Shown here: in pieces, positions 8,544 through 18,709 of the stretch | Layout of the letters: every line of letters begins with the position of its first letter | How positions within the stretch are numbered: the stretch's first letter is position 1 | Source of the DNA: Bacteroidales bacterium | Lineage (GTDB): Bacteria > Bacteroidota > Bacteroidia > Bacteroidales > Muribaculaceae | NCBI GenBank assembly: GCA_910575615.1 | Contig: CAJTEX010000006.1 | Coordinates: forward strand, 1 to 64,000 | Length of the DNA stretch: 64,000 nucleotides | Direction: 5' to 3' | Position numbers and translations under genes: made by a program | Notes under the pieces: generated by a model | What the model saw: the letters and a program-made list of their open reading frames with translations, nothing else | The model's database searches: none | What the model was told of the DNA's origin: nothing

Positions 8544-10973
8544 ATGGCCCGAAAAGGATCAAGCGCCTCCGCCCGCCAACAGCTCCGCAACAAGGTTGAG
8601 GACTGCATATGGAAGCAGGGCAACAACACGTTCAACTACAAGCAGGTGTCGGCAGCCGTCGGCGCCAAGACCCCTGTCGCCCAACGGTCGGTGGCGATGC
8701 TCCTGGCCGAGATGGCTTTCGACGGGGAGATTCTGGAGGTGGAGAAAGGCAAATACAAGGCCCCCGAGAGGTCGAGCGTGGCCACCGGCACCTTCGTGCG
8801 CCGCTCCAACGGAAAGAACTCCGTCATTACCGACGAGGACTCCGAGGCGATATTCATCGCCGAACGCAACTCTCTCCACGCCCTCAACGGCGACCGGGTA
8901 AGGATACATATAGCCGCCCGCCGGCGCGGACAGGAGCCTGAGGCCGAGGTGATTGAGATTGTCGAGAAGAAGGAGCAGACTTTCATCGGCACACTGCAGG
9001 TCGACAAGACCATGGCGTTCCTCAAGACCGACTCGAAGTTTCTCGCCTGCGACATATTCATCCCCAAGGGCAAGCTCAAGGGGGGTGTGACCGGCGACAA
9101 GGCCATCGTGAAAATCACCGACTGGCCCGAGGAGGCCAAGAACCCGCGCGGCGAGGTGATAGACATCCTGGGCAAGACGGGCGACAACCAGGCCGAGATG
9201 CATGCCATCCTGGCCGAGTTCGGGCTTCCTTACAGGTATCCGGCCAATGTCGAGAAGGCCGCCGACAAGATAAGCGGCGAGATAACCCCCGAGGAGGTTG
9301 CCCTGCGCGAGGATTTCCGCAAGGTCACCACCTTCACCATCGACCCCAAGGACGCTAAGGACTTTGACGACGCGCTGTCGATACGCTGTCTCCCCTCGGG
9401 CAACTGGGAGGTCGGGGTGCATATCGCCGATGTCACCCATTACGTCACCCCCAACTCCGTCATCGACCGCGAGGCCAAAGACCGAGCCACATCGGTGTAT
9501 CTCGTCGACCGCACGATACCGATGCTGCCCGAGCATCTCTGCAACGGCATCTGCTCGCTGCGCCCCAACGAGGAGAAACTGGCATTCTCATGTGTCTTCG
9601 AGCTTGACGACGAGGCCGAGATAATCAACGCCCGCATCTGCCGCACGGTCATCGAGAGCGACCGCCGATTCACCTACGAGGAGGCCCAGGAGCGCATAGA
9701 GACCGGCCAGGGGGATTTCACCGAGGAGATTCTGACTCTCGATCGTCTGGCCAAGAAACTGCGTGCCAGGAGGTTTGAGAACGGTTCGGTCGATTTCGAC
9801 CGGGAGGAGGTGCGCTTCGACATCGACGAGACAGGCCATCCCGTGGGTGTGTATTTCAAGGAGTCGAAAGACGCCAACAAGCTCATCGAGGAGTTCATGC
9901 TCCTGGCCAACAAGACTGTGGCCACCACCATAGGCAAACCCGCAGGGCGCCGCAAGGCCAAGCCGTTTGTCTACCGCATACACGATGTCCCCGACCAGAC
10001 ACGCCTTTCCGACCTCGCGACGATTGCCGCTGCCTTCGGCTACAAGATAAAGACCTCCGGCAGCTCGTCGGAAATCAACCGTTCCCTCAACAAGATGCTC
10101 AAGGACATCAAGGGCAAGGGTGAGGAGAATTTCCTCTCGGTGCTGGCCATCCGCACTATGGCGAAGGCTGTCTACACCACCGAGAATGTGGGCCATTACG
10201 GTCTCGGTTTCGATTATTACACCCATTTCACCTCTCCCATCCGCCGTTATCCCGACATGATGGTCCACCGTCTGCTTGAGCGTTATCTCAAGGGTGGGCG
10301 AAGCGTGGACGTGGTCAAGCTTGAGGAGGATTGCAAGCACTCCTCCGACATGGAACAGCTTGCGGCCAACGCCGAGCGCGCCTCCATCAAGTACAAGCAG
10401 GTGGAATATATGCAAGACCATATCGGCGAGGAGTTTGACGGCATGATTTCCGGTGTGACCGAGTGGGGCATATATGTCGAGCTTGACGAGAACCATTGCG
10501 AGGGGCTTGTCCCGATGCGCGACCTCGCCGACGACTATTATGATTATGACGAGAAGAACTATTGCATACGCGGCCGCCGCCGCGGCACCGTCTACCGTCT
10601 CGGCGACCAGGTGAGGGTCAGGGTGGCCAACGCCAACCTTGACAAGAAGCAGCTCGACTTCCTGCTGGTAGACATGAGGCTGCGTGTCCCCGGCGAGGAT
10701 GACCTGGGCAAGACCGTCACTTTCAAACAGGCCCTGAGCAACACCGCCGCCAAGAAGGCCGCACGCGCGATTCCCCACAAACTCGAGAAGCCGGGGCGCA
10801 AGAAGAAAGAGGACAAGTCGCAGCAGGCAAAGGAAAAGAAGGCCAAAAGCTCACGCGGCGAGAAGGCTGTCGCCGCCGCCCGTGCCGCAAGGGCCAAGAA
10901 AGCCACCCGCAAGGGTAAGGAGAAAGAGAGCGCCAAGCGGCCCTCTACCCGCCGCCGTCCCGGCCGTTCCTGA
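8544..10973 (+). CDS. rnr: Ribonuclease R (RNase II/R family 3'-5' exoribonuclease)
   Basis: 809 residues. RNase R degrades structured RNA from the 3' end in the cytoplasm. Domain order: winged-helix-like N-terminus (about 15-75), cold-shock OB domains (about 80-220), RNB catalytic domain (about 255-590), S1 domain (about 645-725), and a Lys/Arg/Ala-rich tail (about 740-809). The catalytic acidic cluster is clear: Asp267, Asp270, Asp273, Asp275 and Asp276 in IDPKDAKDFDDALS. YTHFTSPIRRYPDMMVHR is the conserved RNB end motif. The strongly basic tail fits RNase R rather than RNase II and probably binds RNA. It lies 83 bases after gyrB. Confidence 0.94.
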   Translation: MARKGSSASARQQLRNKVEDCIWKQGNNTFNYKQVSAAVGAKTPVAQRSVAMLLAEMAFDGEILEVEKGKYKAPERSSVATGTFVRRSNGKNSVITDEDSEAIFIAERNSLHALNGDRVRIHIAARRRGQEPEAEVIEIVEKKEQTFIGTLQVDKTMAFLKTDSKFLACDIFIPKGKLKGGVTGDKAIVKITDWPEEAKNPRGEVIDILGKTGDNQAEMHAILAEFGLPYRYPANVEKAADKISGEITPEEVALREDFRKVTTFTIDPKDAKDFDDALSIRCLPSGNWEVGVHIADVTHYVTPNSVIDREAKDRATSVYLVDRTIPMLPEHLCNGICSLRPNEEKLAFSCVFELDDEAEIINARICRTVIESDRRFTYEEAQERIETGQGDFTEEILTLDRLAKKLRARRFENGSVDFDREEVRFDIDETGHPVGVYFKESKDANKLIEEFMLLANKTVATTIGKPAGRRKAKPFVYRIHDVPDQTRLSDLATIAAAFGYKIKTSGSSSEINRSLNKMLKDIKGKGEENFLSVLAIRTMAKAVYTTENVGHYGLGFDYYTHFTSPIRRYPDMMVHRLLERYLKGGRSVDVVKLEEDCKHSSDMEQLAANAERASIKYKQVEYMQDHIGEEFDGMISGVTEWGIYVELDENHCEGLVPMRDLADDYYDYDEKNYCIRGRRRGTVYRLGDQVRVRVANANLDKKQLDFLLVDMRLRVPGEDDLGKTVTFKQALSNTAAKKAARAIPHKLEKPGRKKKEDKSQQAKEKKAKSSRGEKAVAAARAARAKKATRKGKEKESAKRPSTRRRPGRS

Positions 10974-11036
10974 CACCGGCCTGTTGGGTGCCCCGCCATG
11001 CCTGAAACCTGACCAATCGTTTTTGCATCATCACCT

Positions 11037-12518
11037 ATGGAAAAGGGATTCCAGCTTTCACAGGAACAGAAACTGCAGCAGCGTCTCACGCCGTTGCAGG
11101 TTCGTTATGTGAGGATGCTTGAAATGTCGGGTCCGGAATTCGAGGAGGAGGTGCGCAACGCCGTCGACGAGATGCCGGCCCTGGAGGCCACATCCGCTGA
11201 ATCGCCGGGGGCTGACATGGAGACGGCGGTGACCGAGGATGGCGACCGGTTCACGGAGTCGGCCCGCGACATGCAGCTGGCAGACTATGGGTCGGAGGAT
11301 GACATCCCCGACTACCTGCGGAAGCAGATGTTCCGCAGCTCCCAGGCCTCCCCCGACGATTATTTCGAGCCTGTGGTGGGGGCGGGCGAGGATTCCCTCC
11401 TTGACACACTGACCAGGCAGCTCGACGAGCATAATGTGACGGATGACGAGCGTGTCATCGCGCGTTACATAATCGGCAATCTCGACGACAACGGCTATCT
11501 GACGCGCGACATCGCCGCCGTGGCCGACGACATAGCCTTCTCTGAAGGACACGACTTCCCGGTCGACACCGTGAGGCGGGTCTGGGAAATCGTCAGGAGC
11601 CTTGACCCTCCCGGCATCGGGGCAGTGGACTTGCGCGACTGCTTGGTGCTGCAGCTCAAAAGGTTGCCCCGGACTGTCGATAACCTCGCCGCCCTGGAGG
11701 TGGTCAGGGATTATTTCGACCTTTTCGCCAAGAAGCATTTCCGAAGGATTGTCTCGGCGATGGGAATCGATGACCGGCAGATGAGGGAGGCGGTGACGGT
11801 GATAAGCCGTCTGAATCCCAAGCCGGCGAGTCTGCTTGAATCGACCGGGGGAGGGTCGGCTATGGCTGTCAGTCCCGACTTCATGGTCGAGGCCGACACA
11901 GAGGGAAGCCTGACGCTGACCCTGCTCAACCGCATACCAGAGCTGAGTGTCGAGAAGACTTTCGCCCCTGACACCCTCCTGCCCGAGTCTTCTGGCAGAA
12001 ACGAGGCCGCCGCGCGGATGTTCCTGAAACAGAAACGCGACGAGGCCACGGACTTCATAAAGATAGTGGGGATGCGCCAGCAGACCTTATTCACCGTGAT
12101 GTCGGCCATACTTGATTTCCAGAGGCCGTTTTTCCTGACCGAGGATGAGTCGAAGATAAGGCCGATGGTGTTGCGCGAACTTGCCGCCGCTACAGGGCTT
12201 GACCTCTCTGTGGTGTCGCGCGCCACACAGGGGAAATATGTCATGACCCCCCACGGGATATATCCCCTAAAGATGTTTTTCAACGAGCGCCGCCGCAAGG
12301 AGGAGCAACCGGGTGACGCCGATTCCGACAACACCACTCCGATGATTGTCGCCGCTTTGAAGTCGATAATCGAGACAGAGGACAAACTCCATCCTTTGAG
12401 CGACGAGCAGATCACCCGGCGGCTGACCGGGCAAGGGTTTGACATAGCGCGGCGCACTGTGGCCAAGTACCGTGAGAAGCTCGGATTTCCGGTGGGGCGG
12501 CTGCGGAAGACTTTGTGA
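11037..12518 (+). CDS. rpoN: RNA polymerase sigma-54 factor
   Basis: 493 residues. Sigma-54 directs RNA polymerase to -24/-12 promoters and needs an AAA+ activator. The N-terminal region I is Gln/Leu-rich (LSQEQKLQQRLTPLQ). The core-binding region follows (YIIGNLDDNGYL, LDPPGIGAVDLRDCL). The C-terminus carries the RpoN box ARRTVAKYRE at about residues 471-480. No activator is encoded in this window and I found no sigma-54 promoter, so its targets lie elsewhere. It follows rnr by 63 bases. Confidence 0.95.
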   Translation: MEKGFQLSQEQKLQQRLTPLQVRYVRMLEMSGPEFEEEVRNAVDEMPALEATSAESPGADMETAVTEDGDRFTESARDMQLADYGSEDDIPDYLRKQMFRSSQASPDDYFEPVVGAGEDSLLDTLTRQLDEHNVTDDERVIARYIIGNLDDNGYLTRDIAAVADDIAFSEGHDFPVDTVRRVWEIVRSLDPPGIGAVDLRDCLVLQLKRLPRTVDNLAALEVVRDYFDLFAKKHFRRIVSAMGIDDRQMREAVTVISRLNPKPASLLESTGGGSAMAVSPDFMVEADTEGSLTLTLLNRIPELSVEKTFAPDTLLPESSGRNEAAARMFLKQKRDEATDFIKIVGMRQQTLFTVMSAILDFQRPFFLTEDESKIRPMVLRELAAATGLDLSVVSRATQGKYVMTPHGIYPLKMFFNERRRKEEQPGDADSDNTTPMIVAALKSIIETEDKLHPLSDEQITRRLTGQGFDIARRTVAKYREKLGFPVGRLRKTL

Positions 12519-12568
12519 GCCATCACGGCCTGACAGAAACAAAACCACGACATACAATCTACTGAGAC

Positions 12569-13201
12569 ATGAAATTTATAAAAGGCGCGGCAAGCGTCAT
12601 ATCGACAATCTTCTCTCCGCTGCTGATGGCCACCTACGGTGTCGCCCTGGCGATGTTCTTGTCATTTCTTTGTTTCATACCCGCCGCCACCAAGCTGACG
12701 GTGATTCTTGAGACATTCCTGGCCACCGCCGCCATCCCGGTCATAGGCATATTCATCCTGTCAAGGCTCAAGGTCATTTCCGACCCGAAGCTCAATGAAC
12801 GCCGCGACCGCACATTACCTTACATCATTGAGACCGCCTGTTTCATAGGTCTGGCCGTTTATCTCAACCATATAAACGCCCCGGCGTGGCTGTCGCTCTT
12901 CCTGATAGGGGGCGCGGTGGCGCTGATTGTGCTTACGGTTGTGAACAGATGGTGGAAAATCTCAGGCCACGCCACCGGCATGGGGGGGCTTTGTGCCATG
13001 CTTTTCTACCTGATGCTCAGCGGCAACAGCATATACAGCCTGCATTGGGAATTCCTCGCTGCGATTCTGCTGGCCGGGGCAGTCTGCTCGGCGCGGGTGG
13101 TGATGGGACGCCATACCCTCGGCCAGGTGGCCGCCGGATTCCTCAACGGCTTCCTGTGGGTGGCCATTCTGCCGATGATATTCCAAGTCACACGCCTGTG
13201 A
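12569..13201 (+). CDS. PAP2-like integral membrane protein
   Basis: 210 residues with about six membrane segments. Remnants of the PAP2 acid phosphatase signature are present: RRDRTLPY near residue 78, SGHATG at 132-137 and an ARVVMGRHTLGQ segment around 175-186. PAP2 enzymes remove phosphate from lipid phosphates such as phosphatidic acid or undecaprenyl pyrophosphate. The catalytic His (His134, His182) and Arg176 appear present, but the usual Asp four residues after the last His is Gln186. It may therefore be a divergent enzyme or a non-catalytic relative. It lies 50 bases after rpoN. Confidence 0.75.
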   Translation: MKFIKGAASVISTIFSPLLMATYGVALAMFLSFLCFIPAATKLTVILETFLATAAIPVIGIFILSRLKVISDPKLNERRDRTLPYIIETACFIGLAVYLNHINAPAWLSLFLIGGAVALIVLTVVNRWWKISGHATGMGGLCAMLFYLMLSGNSIYSLHWEFLAAILLAGAVCSARVVMGRHTLGQVAAGFLNGFLWVAILPMIFQVTRL

Positions 13202-13244
13202 GACTGAAAACCAAACCATACAACAAAAACAATCATACATAACG

Positions 13245-13751
13245 ATGAAACCATCTGTCAGCATTATAATGGGAAGCACCTCTGACCTTCCCGTGATGAA
13301 GAAAGCCGCCGATTTCCTCAACTCGATGGAAGTGCCATTCGAGATGCTCGCCCTGTCGGCCCACCGTACCCCCGAGGAGGTGGCGCAGTTTGCCCGCGAC
13401 GCGGCTCCGAGGGGTGTCAAGGTGATAATCGCCGGTGCGGGCATGGCTGCCGCGCTTCCCGGTGTGATCGCGGCCATCACCCCCCTGCCGGTCATCGGAG
13501 TGCCTCTGTCGGCCACCCTCCAGGGCACCGACGCGCTTTATTCGATTGTGCAGATGCCTCCCGCCATACCTGTGGCCACGGTCGGCATAGACGGGGCGAT
13601 GAACGCCGCAGTGCTTGCCGTTAGGATGCTTGCCCTGTTAGATGATGCCCTGGCCGAGAGATATGCCGCCTGGGCATCTGAGCTTAACAGCAAGATAGTG
13701 AAGGCCAACGAGGCCCTCTCTGAGATCCAATATGACTTCAAGACCAACTGA
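13245..13751 (+). CDS. purE: N5-carboxyaminoimidazole ribonucleotide mutase
   Basis: 168 residues, the normal length for PurE class I. It moves the carboxyl group of N5-CAIR to give CAIR in de novo purine synthesis. Visible signatures are IIMGSTSDLPVM at the N-terminus (phosphate-binding Ser and Asp), LSAHRTPEE and the Gly/Ala-rich stretch AGAGMAAALPGV. No purK lies next to it. It starts 43 bases after the PAP2-like gene and is followed 24 bases later by ispG, so the genes may share a transcript. Confidence 0.95.
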   Translation: MKPSVSIIMGSTSDLPVMKKAADFLNSMEVPFEMLALSAHRTPEEVAQFARDAAPRGVKVIIAGAGMAAALPGVIAAITPLPVIGVPLSATLQGTDALYSIVQMPPAIPVATVGIDGAMNAAVLAVRMLALLDDALAERYAAWASELNSKIVKANEALSEIQYDFKTN

Positions 13752-13775
13752 TTACCCGGGTAACGAGAGTTGACT

Positions 13776-15437
<1,662 letters not shown>

Positions 15438-15477
15438 TGGAGCTTGTTGACATATCTGCGTCAACCTCTTTTCAAAG

Positions 15478-16704
15478 ATGAAAGAACTGGAGACTGAGAT
15501 ATTTGATTTGTCGTGCGGCATGCGCCTGGTGTGCCGCAAGGCTCCTCTCGCGCTGGAGTATTTCGGTGTGGCAGTCAATGCCGGCAGCCGCGACGAGAAG
15601 GTGGGGGAATATGGACTGGCGCATTTTGTAGAGCATACCATTTTCAAAGGTACAGACCGTCGGCGCGCCGGACATATCATCAACCGTATGGAGGCTGTCG
15701 GGGGAGATCTCAACGCCTTCACCTCGAAGGAGGAGACCAATGTCTACTCGGTGTTTCCCCGGGGCAACCTTTCGCGGGCGATTGACCTGATCGCCGACCT
15801 GCTGGCCAACTCGCGATTCCCTGAAAAGGAGATTGACCGGGAGAGGGAGGTGGTCAGGGATGAGATAGACAGCTATCTCGACACCCCTTCGGAGGCTGTG
15901 TATGATGATTTCGAGGATCTGTTTTTCGTCGGTAGCCAGCTGGGCCACAACATACTGGGTACAGACGCAGACCTCGGGCGGTTCACACCGGAGGTGTGTC
16001 GTGCCTACCTGACTGGCAATTTCCATGGCGGCAGGATGGTGGCGTATTACCTCGGCCCGGAGTCGCCCCGTAGGGTGATGGCCAAGGTCAGCCGCGGATT
16101 TGACGGCATACGCGGCAGAGGGCAGTCGCTCGACCGGCGTGAGCCTGCGTCTGTGGCTCGGTTTGACATCCGCCGCGAGACCGAGACCCACCAGAGCCAC
16201 ACCGTCGTTGGCGCGCGCCTGCCGGGGCTGGGCGATTCACGCCGTGACACCGTCGCCCTTGTCACCAACATCCTCGGAGGTCCTGGCATGAACTCGCGGC
16301 TCAACATCTCTTTGCGCGAGAGGCGCGGACTGGTCTACACGGTCGAGGCCTCGACCACCATGTTCAGCGACTGCGGACTCTTCAACATCTATTTCGGGTG
16401 TGACCCCGACGACCGCGACCGTTGCCTTGAACTTGTCTTCCGTGAGCTGAGGATGATGGCCGACTCTCCGCTGACCCCTGCGAGGCTCGCCGCCGCCAAG
16501 AAGCAGTATCTCGGCCAGATGATAGTGGCCTCTGAGAACCTTGAGCAGGGGATATTGTCGACCGGGCGCGCGTTGCTGATGACAGGCCGGGTGCGCACTC
16601 CCAGAATGATGGCCGACGCGGTGGCGGCAATCACCACTGATGACATTGCAGAGGTGGCCGCGATGCTCAGGCCCGAGAATTGCTCGGTGCTGTCGCTCGG
16701 ATGA
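15478..16704 (+). CDS. M16 family zinc metallopeptidase
   Basis: 408 residues. The inverted zinc site of family M16 is present: His49, Glu52 and His53 in HFVEH, with the downstream Glu129 in RDEID at the expected distance. The N-terminal catalytic half is followed by the second, non-catalytic half containing RERRGLVYTV, the usual M16 substrate-binding motif. No signal peptide is visible, so a cytoplasmic protein is likely. It resembles the processing-peptidase-like group (YmxG/PepR type). It starts 40 bases after ispG. Confidence 0.92.
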   Translation: MKELETEIFDLSCGMRLVCRKAPLALEYFGVAVNAGSRDEKVGEYGLAHFVEHTIFKGTDRRRAGHIINRMEAVGGDLNAFTSKEETNVYSVFPRGNLSRAIDLIADLLANSRFPEKEIDREREVVRDEIDSYLDTPSEAVYDDFEDLFFVGSQLGHNILGTDADLGRFTPEVCRAYLTGNFHGGRMVAYYLGPESPRRVMAKVSRGFDGIRGRGQSLDRREPASVARFDIRRETETHQSHTVVGARLPGLGDSRRDTVALVTNILGGPGMNSRLNISLRERRGLVYTVEASTTMFSDCGLFNIYFGCDPDDRDRCLELVFRELRMMADSPLTPARLAAAKKQYLGQMIVASENLEQGILSTGRALLMTGRVRTPRMMADAVAAITTDDIAEVAAMLRPENCSVLSLG

Positions 16705-16778
16705 CCCCCTCCTGTCTGGGCGTGATTTGTTAAAATCGCGTAATTATTGGTCGTTAGGTAGCTGTAACTGACCTCGCG

Positions 16779-16811
16779 GTTGACCATTGACGGAGATTTT
16801 TCGTAACTTTA
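16779..16811 (+). promoter_or_regulatory. Possible promoter for dusB
   Basis: GTTG at 16779-16782, a 21-base spacer, then TAACTTTA at 16804-16811. This is one base away from the Bacteroidetes consensus in each element. It lies in the 144-base gap between the M16 gene and dusB, and start of transcription would fall about 30 bases before dusB. Confidence 0.45.
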
Positions 16812-16848
16812 CAAATGCAAAGGTGAAATAATATTCTAACAGTCGCTT

Positions 16849-17880
16849 ATGAAGATAGGAAATGTCGACCTTGGCCAGAGACCGGTGATGTTGGCTCCGA
16901 TGGAGGATGTCACCGACCAGTCGTTCCGCCTGATATGCAAGGAGCTTGGCGCGGATATGACCTACTCAGAGTTTGTCTCGGCCGATGCGTTGATACGCAA
17001 TATCGCCGCCACCACGCGCAAACTGTCGATTCATCCTGGCGAACGTCCCACGGCCATCCAGATTTATGGCCGCGAGACAGGCCCGATGGTCGAGGCTGCC
17101 AGGATGGTCGAAGAGGCACGTCCCGACATCATCGACATCAATTTCGGTTGTCCGGTCAAGAAGGTGGCCGGTAAAGGGGCCGGGGCCGGCATGCTGCGCG
17201 ACATTCCGCGCATGCTCGAAATCACCCGCGAGGTGGTGAAAGCCGTCAGCCTTCCTGTCACGGTCAAGACCCGTCTTGGCTGGGATCATGAATCGAAGAT
17301 AATCGTGGAGCTTGCCGAACAGCTGCAGGACTGCGGAATCCAGGCCCTGACGGTGCATGGGCGCACGCGCTCGCAGATGTACAACGGTGAGGCCGACTGG
17401 GAGATGATAGCCAGGGTCAAGGCCAATCCCCGCTTGAAGATACCTGTCATCGGCAATGGCGACATCACTTCACCCCAGAAATTGGTGGAGGCGTTTGACC
17501 GCTACGGGGTGGATGGAGTGATGGTGGGCCGCGCCGCCATTGGCAATCCCTGGATTTTCAGCGACATGAGGCAGACGCTGCTTTACGGGGAGGTGCGCCG
17601 TCAGCTCACCATGGCTGAGAAATTCGACATACTGCGCCGCCAGATTGACGAGAGCATCGACCGCATAGATGAATACCGGGGGATTCTGCATATCCGCCGC
17701 CACCTTGCCGTCAGCTCCCTCTTCAAGGGGATTCCTTTCTTCCGCGAGACCCGCATAAGGATGTTGAGGGCCGACACCAAGCAGGAGCTTTTCGACATAA
17801 TAGCCGCCGTGGAGGAGAAATTGGCCAGCGGCGAGGCGTTCGCCGAGCCTAAGGAGGATGCGTCCCCCTCGGAATCATGA
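16849..17880 (+). CDS. dusB: tRNA-dihydrouridine synthase (DusB type)
   Basis: 343 residues. This is an FMN- and NADPH-dependent enzyme that reduces uridine to dihydrouridine in the tRNA D-loop. Visible motifs are the N-terminal LAPMEDVTDQSFR, the catalytic Cys101 in NFGCPVKKVAGKGAGAG, TVKTRLGWD and the phosphate-binding GNGDI and DGVMVGRAAIGNPW. The C-terminal helical tRNA-binding domain is present (IRRHLAVSSLFKG). It begins a possible transcription unit running through 21037. Confidence 0.93.
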   Translation: MKIGNVDLGQRPVMLAPMEDVTDQSFRLICKELGADMTYSEFVSADALIRNIAATTRKLSIHPGERPTAIQIYGRETGPMVEAARMVEEARPDIIDINFGCPVKKVAGKGAGAGMLRDIPRMLEITREVVKAVSLPVTVKTRLGWDHESKIIVELAEQLQDCGIQALTVHGRTRSQMYNGEADWEMIARVKANPRLKIPVIGNGDITSPQKLVEAFDRYGVDGVMVGRAAIGNPWIFSDMRQTLLYGEVRRQLTMAEKFDILRRQIDESIDRIDEYRGILHIRRHLAVSSLFKGIPFFRETRIRMLRADTKQELFDIIAAVEEKLASGEAFAEPKEDASPSES

Positions 17881-17914
17881 CAATATAAACCTGAACCAAT
17901 CAAACCATTAGCCT

Positions 17915-18706
17915 GTGAAAAAGCAATTAGCGACATTCATCGCGGTGTTCATCGCCGCTGTGGCCGCTCTTTCGGCCGAGAATACCCACCGATATGAATT
18001 GAAAGTGGGGGATTTCAACCGCCTTGTGGTGGATGACGGCATAAATGTGGAGTACCGTTGCAGCGAGGACTCCGCCGGGCTTGCTGTCTACGAGGCTACC
18101 AAAGCCTTGGCCGACCAGCTGATATTCGATTTCTCAAAGAAAGGGCGGTTGATGATTCAGAAGCAATTTCATGGAGAGGGTGAGCTTTCAGATGATCTCC
18201 CGGTTGTCAGGGTATATTCAAAATTCCTCAGCCAGGTGCAGAACAACGGCGACTCGGCAGTGGTTGTCGTGTCGGTGGCCCCCTGCCCGGAATTCAAGGC
18301 CACGGTGATAGGCAATGGACGGCTGGTGGTGAAAGACATACACGCCAACAAGTTTGACGGCGCGATAAAGACCGGCAACGGCCAGCTCGTCGTGTCGGGG
18401 AAATGTGATCAGGCGTCGTTCAGCAACACCGGTGTCGGCTCCGTGCAGGCCGACAACCTGGAGGCGGGGGATGTCTCTTGCCGTTTCTTCGGCACCGGCA
18501 CGACCGGTGTCTGGGCGACCGACCGACTGACCATCAAGGGGATGTTCCCCGGCAAGCTTTATTACAAGGGGAATCCCGGCAAGGTGAAGAATTACAGCAT
18601 GGGTGTGAAGATTTTCAGGATGGATGCCGACGGCAAAATCACCGAAGAGGCATCCGGAGACCCTTCTGAGCTTGAGAATGTGAAATCGGGGGCCGAGGAG
18701 GAGTAA
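17915..18706 (+). CDS. Secreted GIN-domain (DUF2807-like) protein
   Basis: 263 residues starting at GTG 17915. Residues 1-21 form a signal peptide (MKKQLATFIAVFIAAVAALSA). The body begins FNRLVVDDGINVEYR and continues with short repeated beta-strand patterns (VIGNGRLVVKD, KTGNGQLVVSG, NTGVGSVQADN). These are typical of the head-GIN domain, a right-handed beta-helix found in many Bacteroidetes secreted proteins and suggested to be adhesin-like. The acidic C-terminus (SGAEEE) has no sorting motif. The gap to the flippase is only 3 bases, so the two are co-transcribed. The exact role is unknown. Confidence 0.8.
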   Translation: MKKQLATFIAVFIAAVAALSAENTHRYELKVGDFNRLVVDDGINVEYRCSEDSAGLAVYEATKALADQLIFDFSKKGRLMIQKQFHGEGELSDDLPVVRVYSKFLSQVQNNGDSAVVVVSVAPCPEFKATVIGNGRLVVKDIHANKFDGAIKTGNGQLVVSGKCDQASFSNTGVGSVQADNLEAGDVSCRFFGTGTTGVWATDRLTIKGMFPGKLYYKGNPGKVKNYSMGVKIFRMDADGKITEEASGDPSELENVKSGAEEE

Positions 18707-18709
18707 CGT

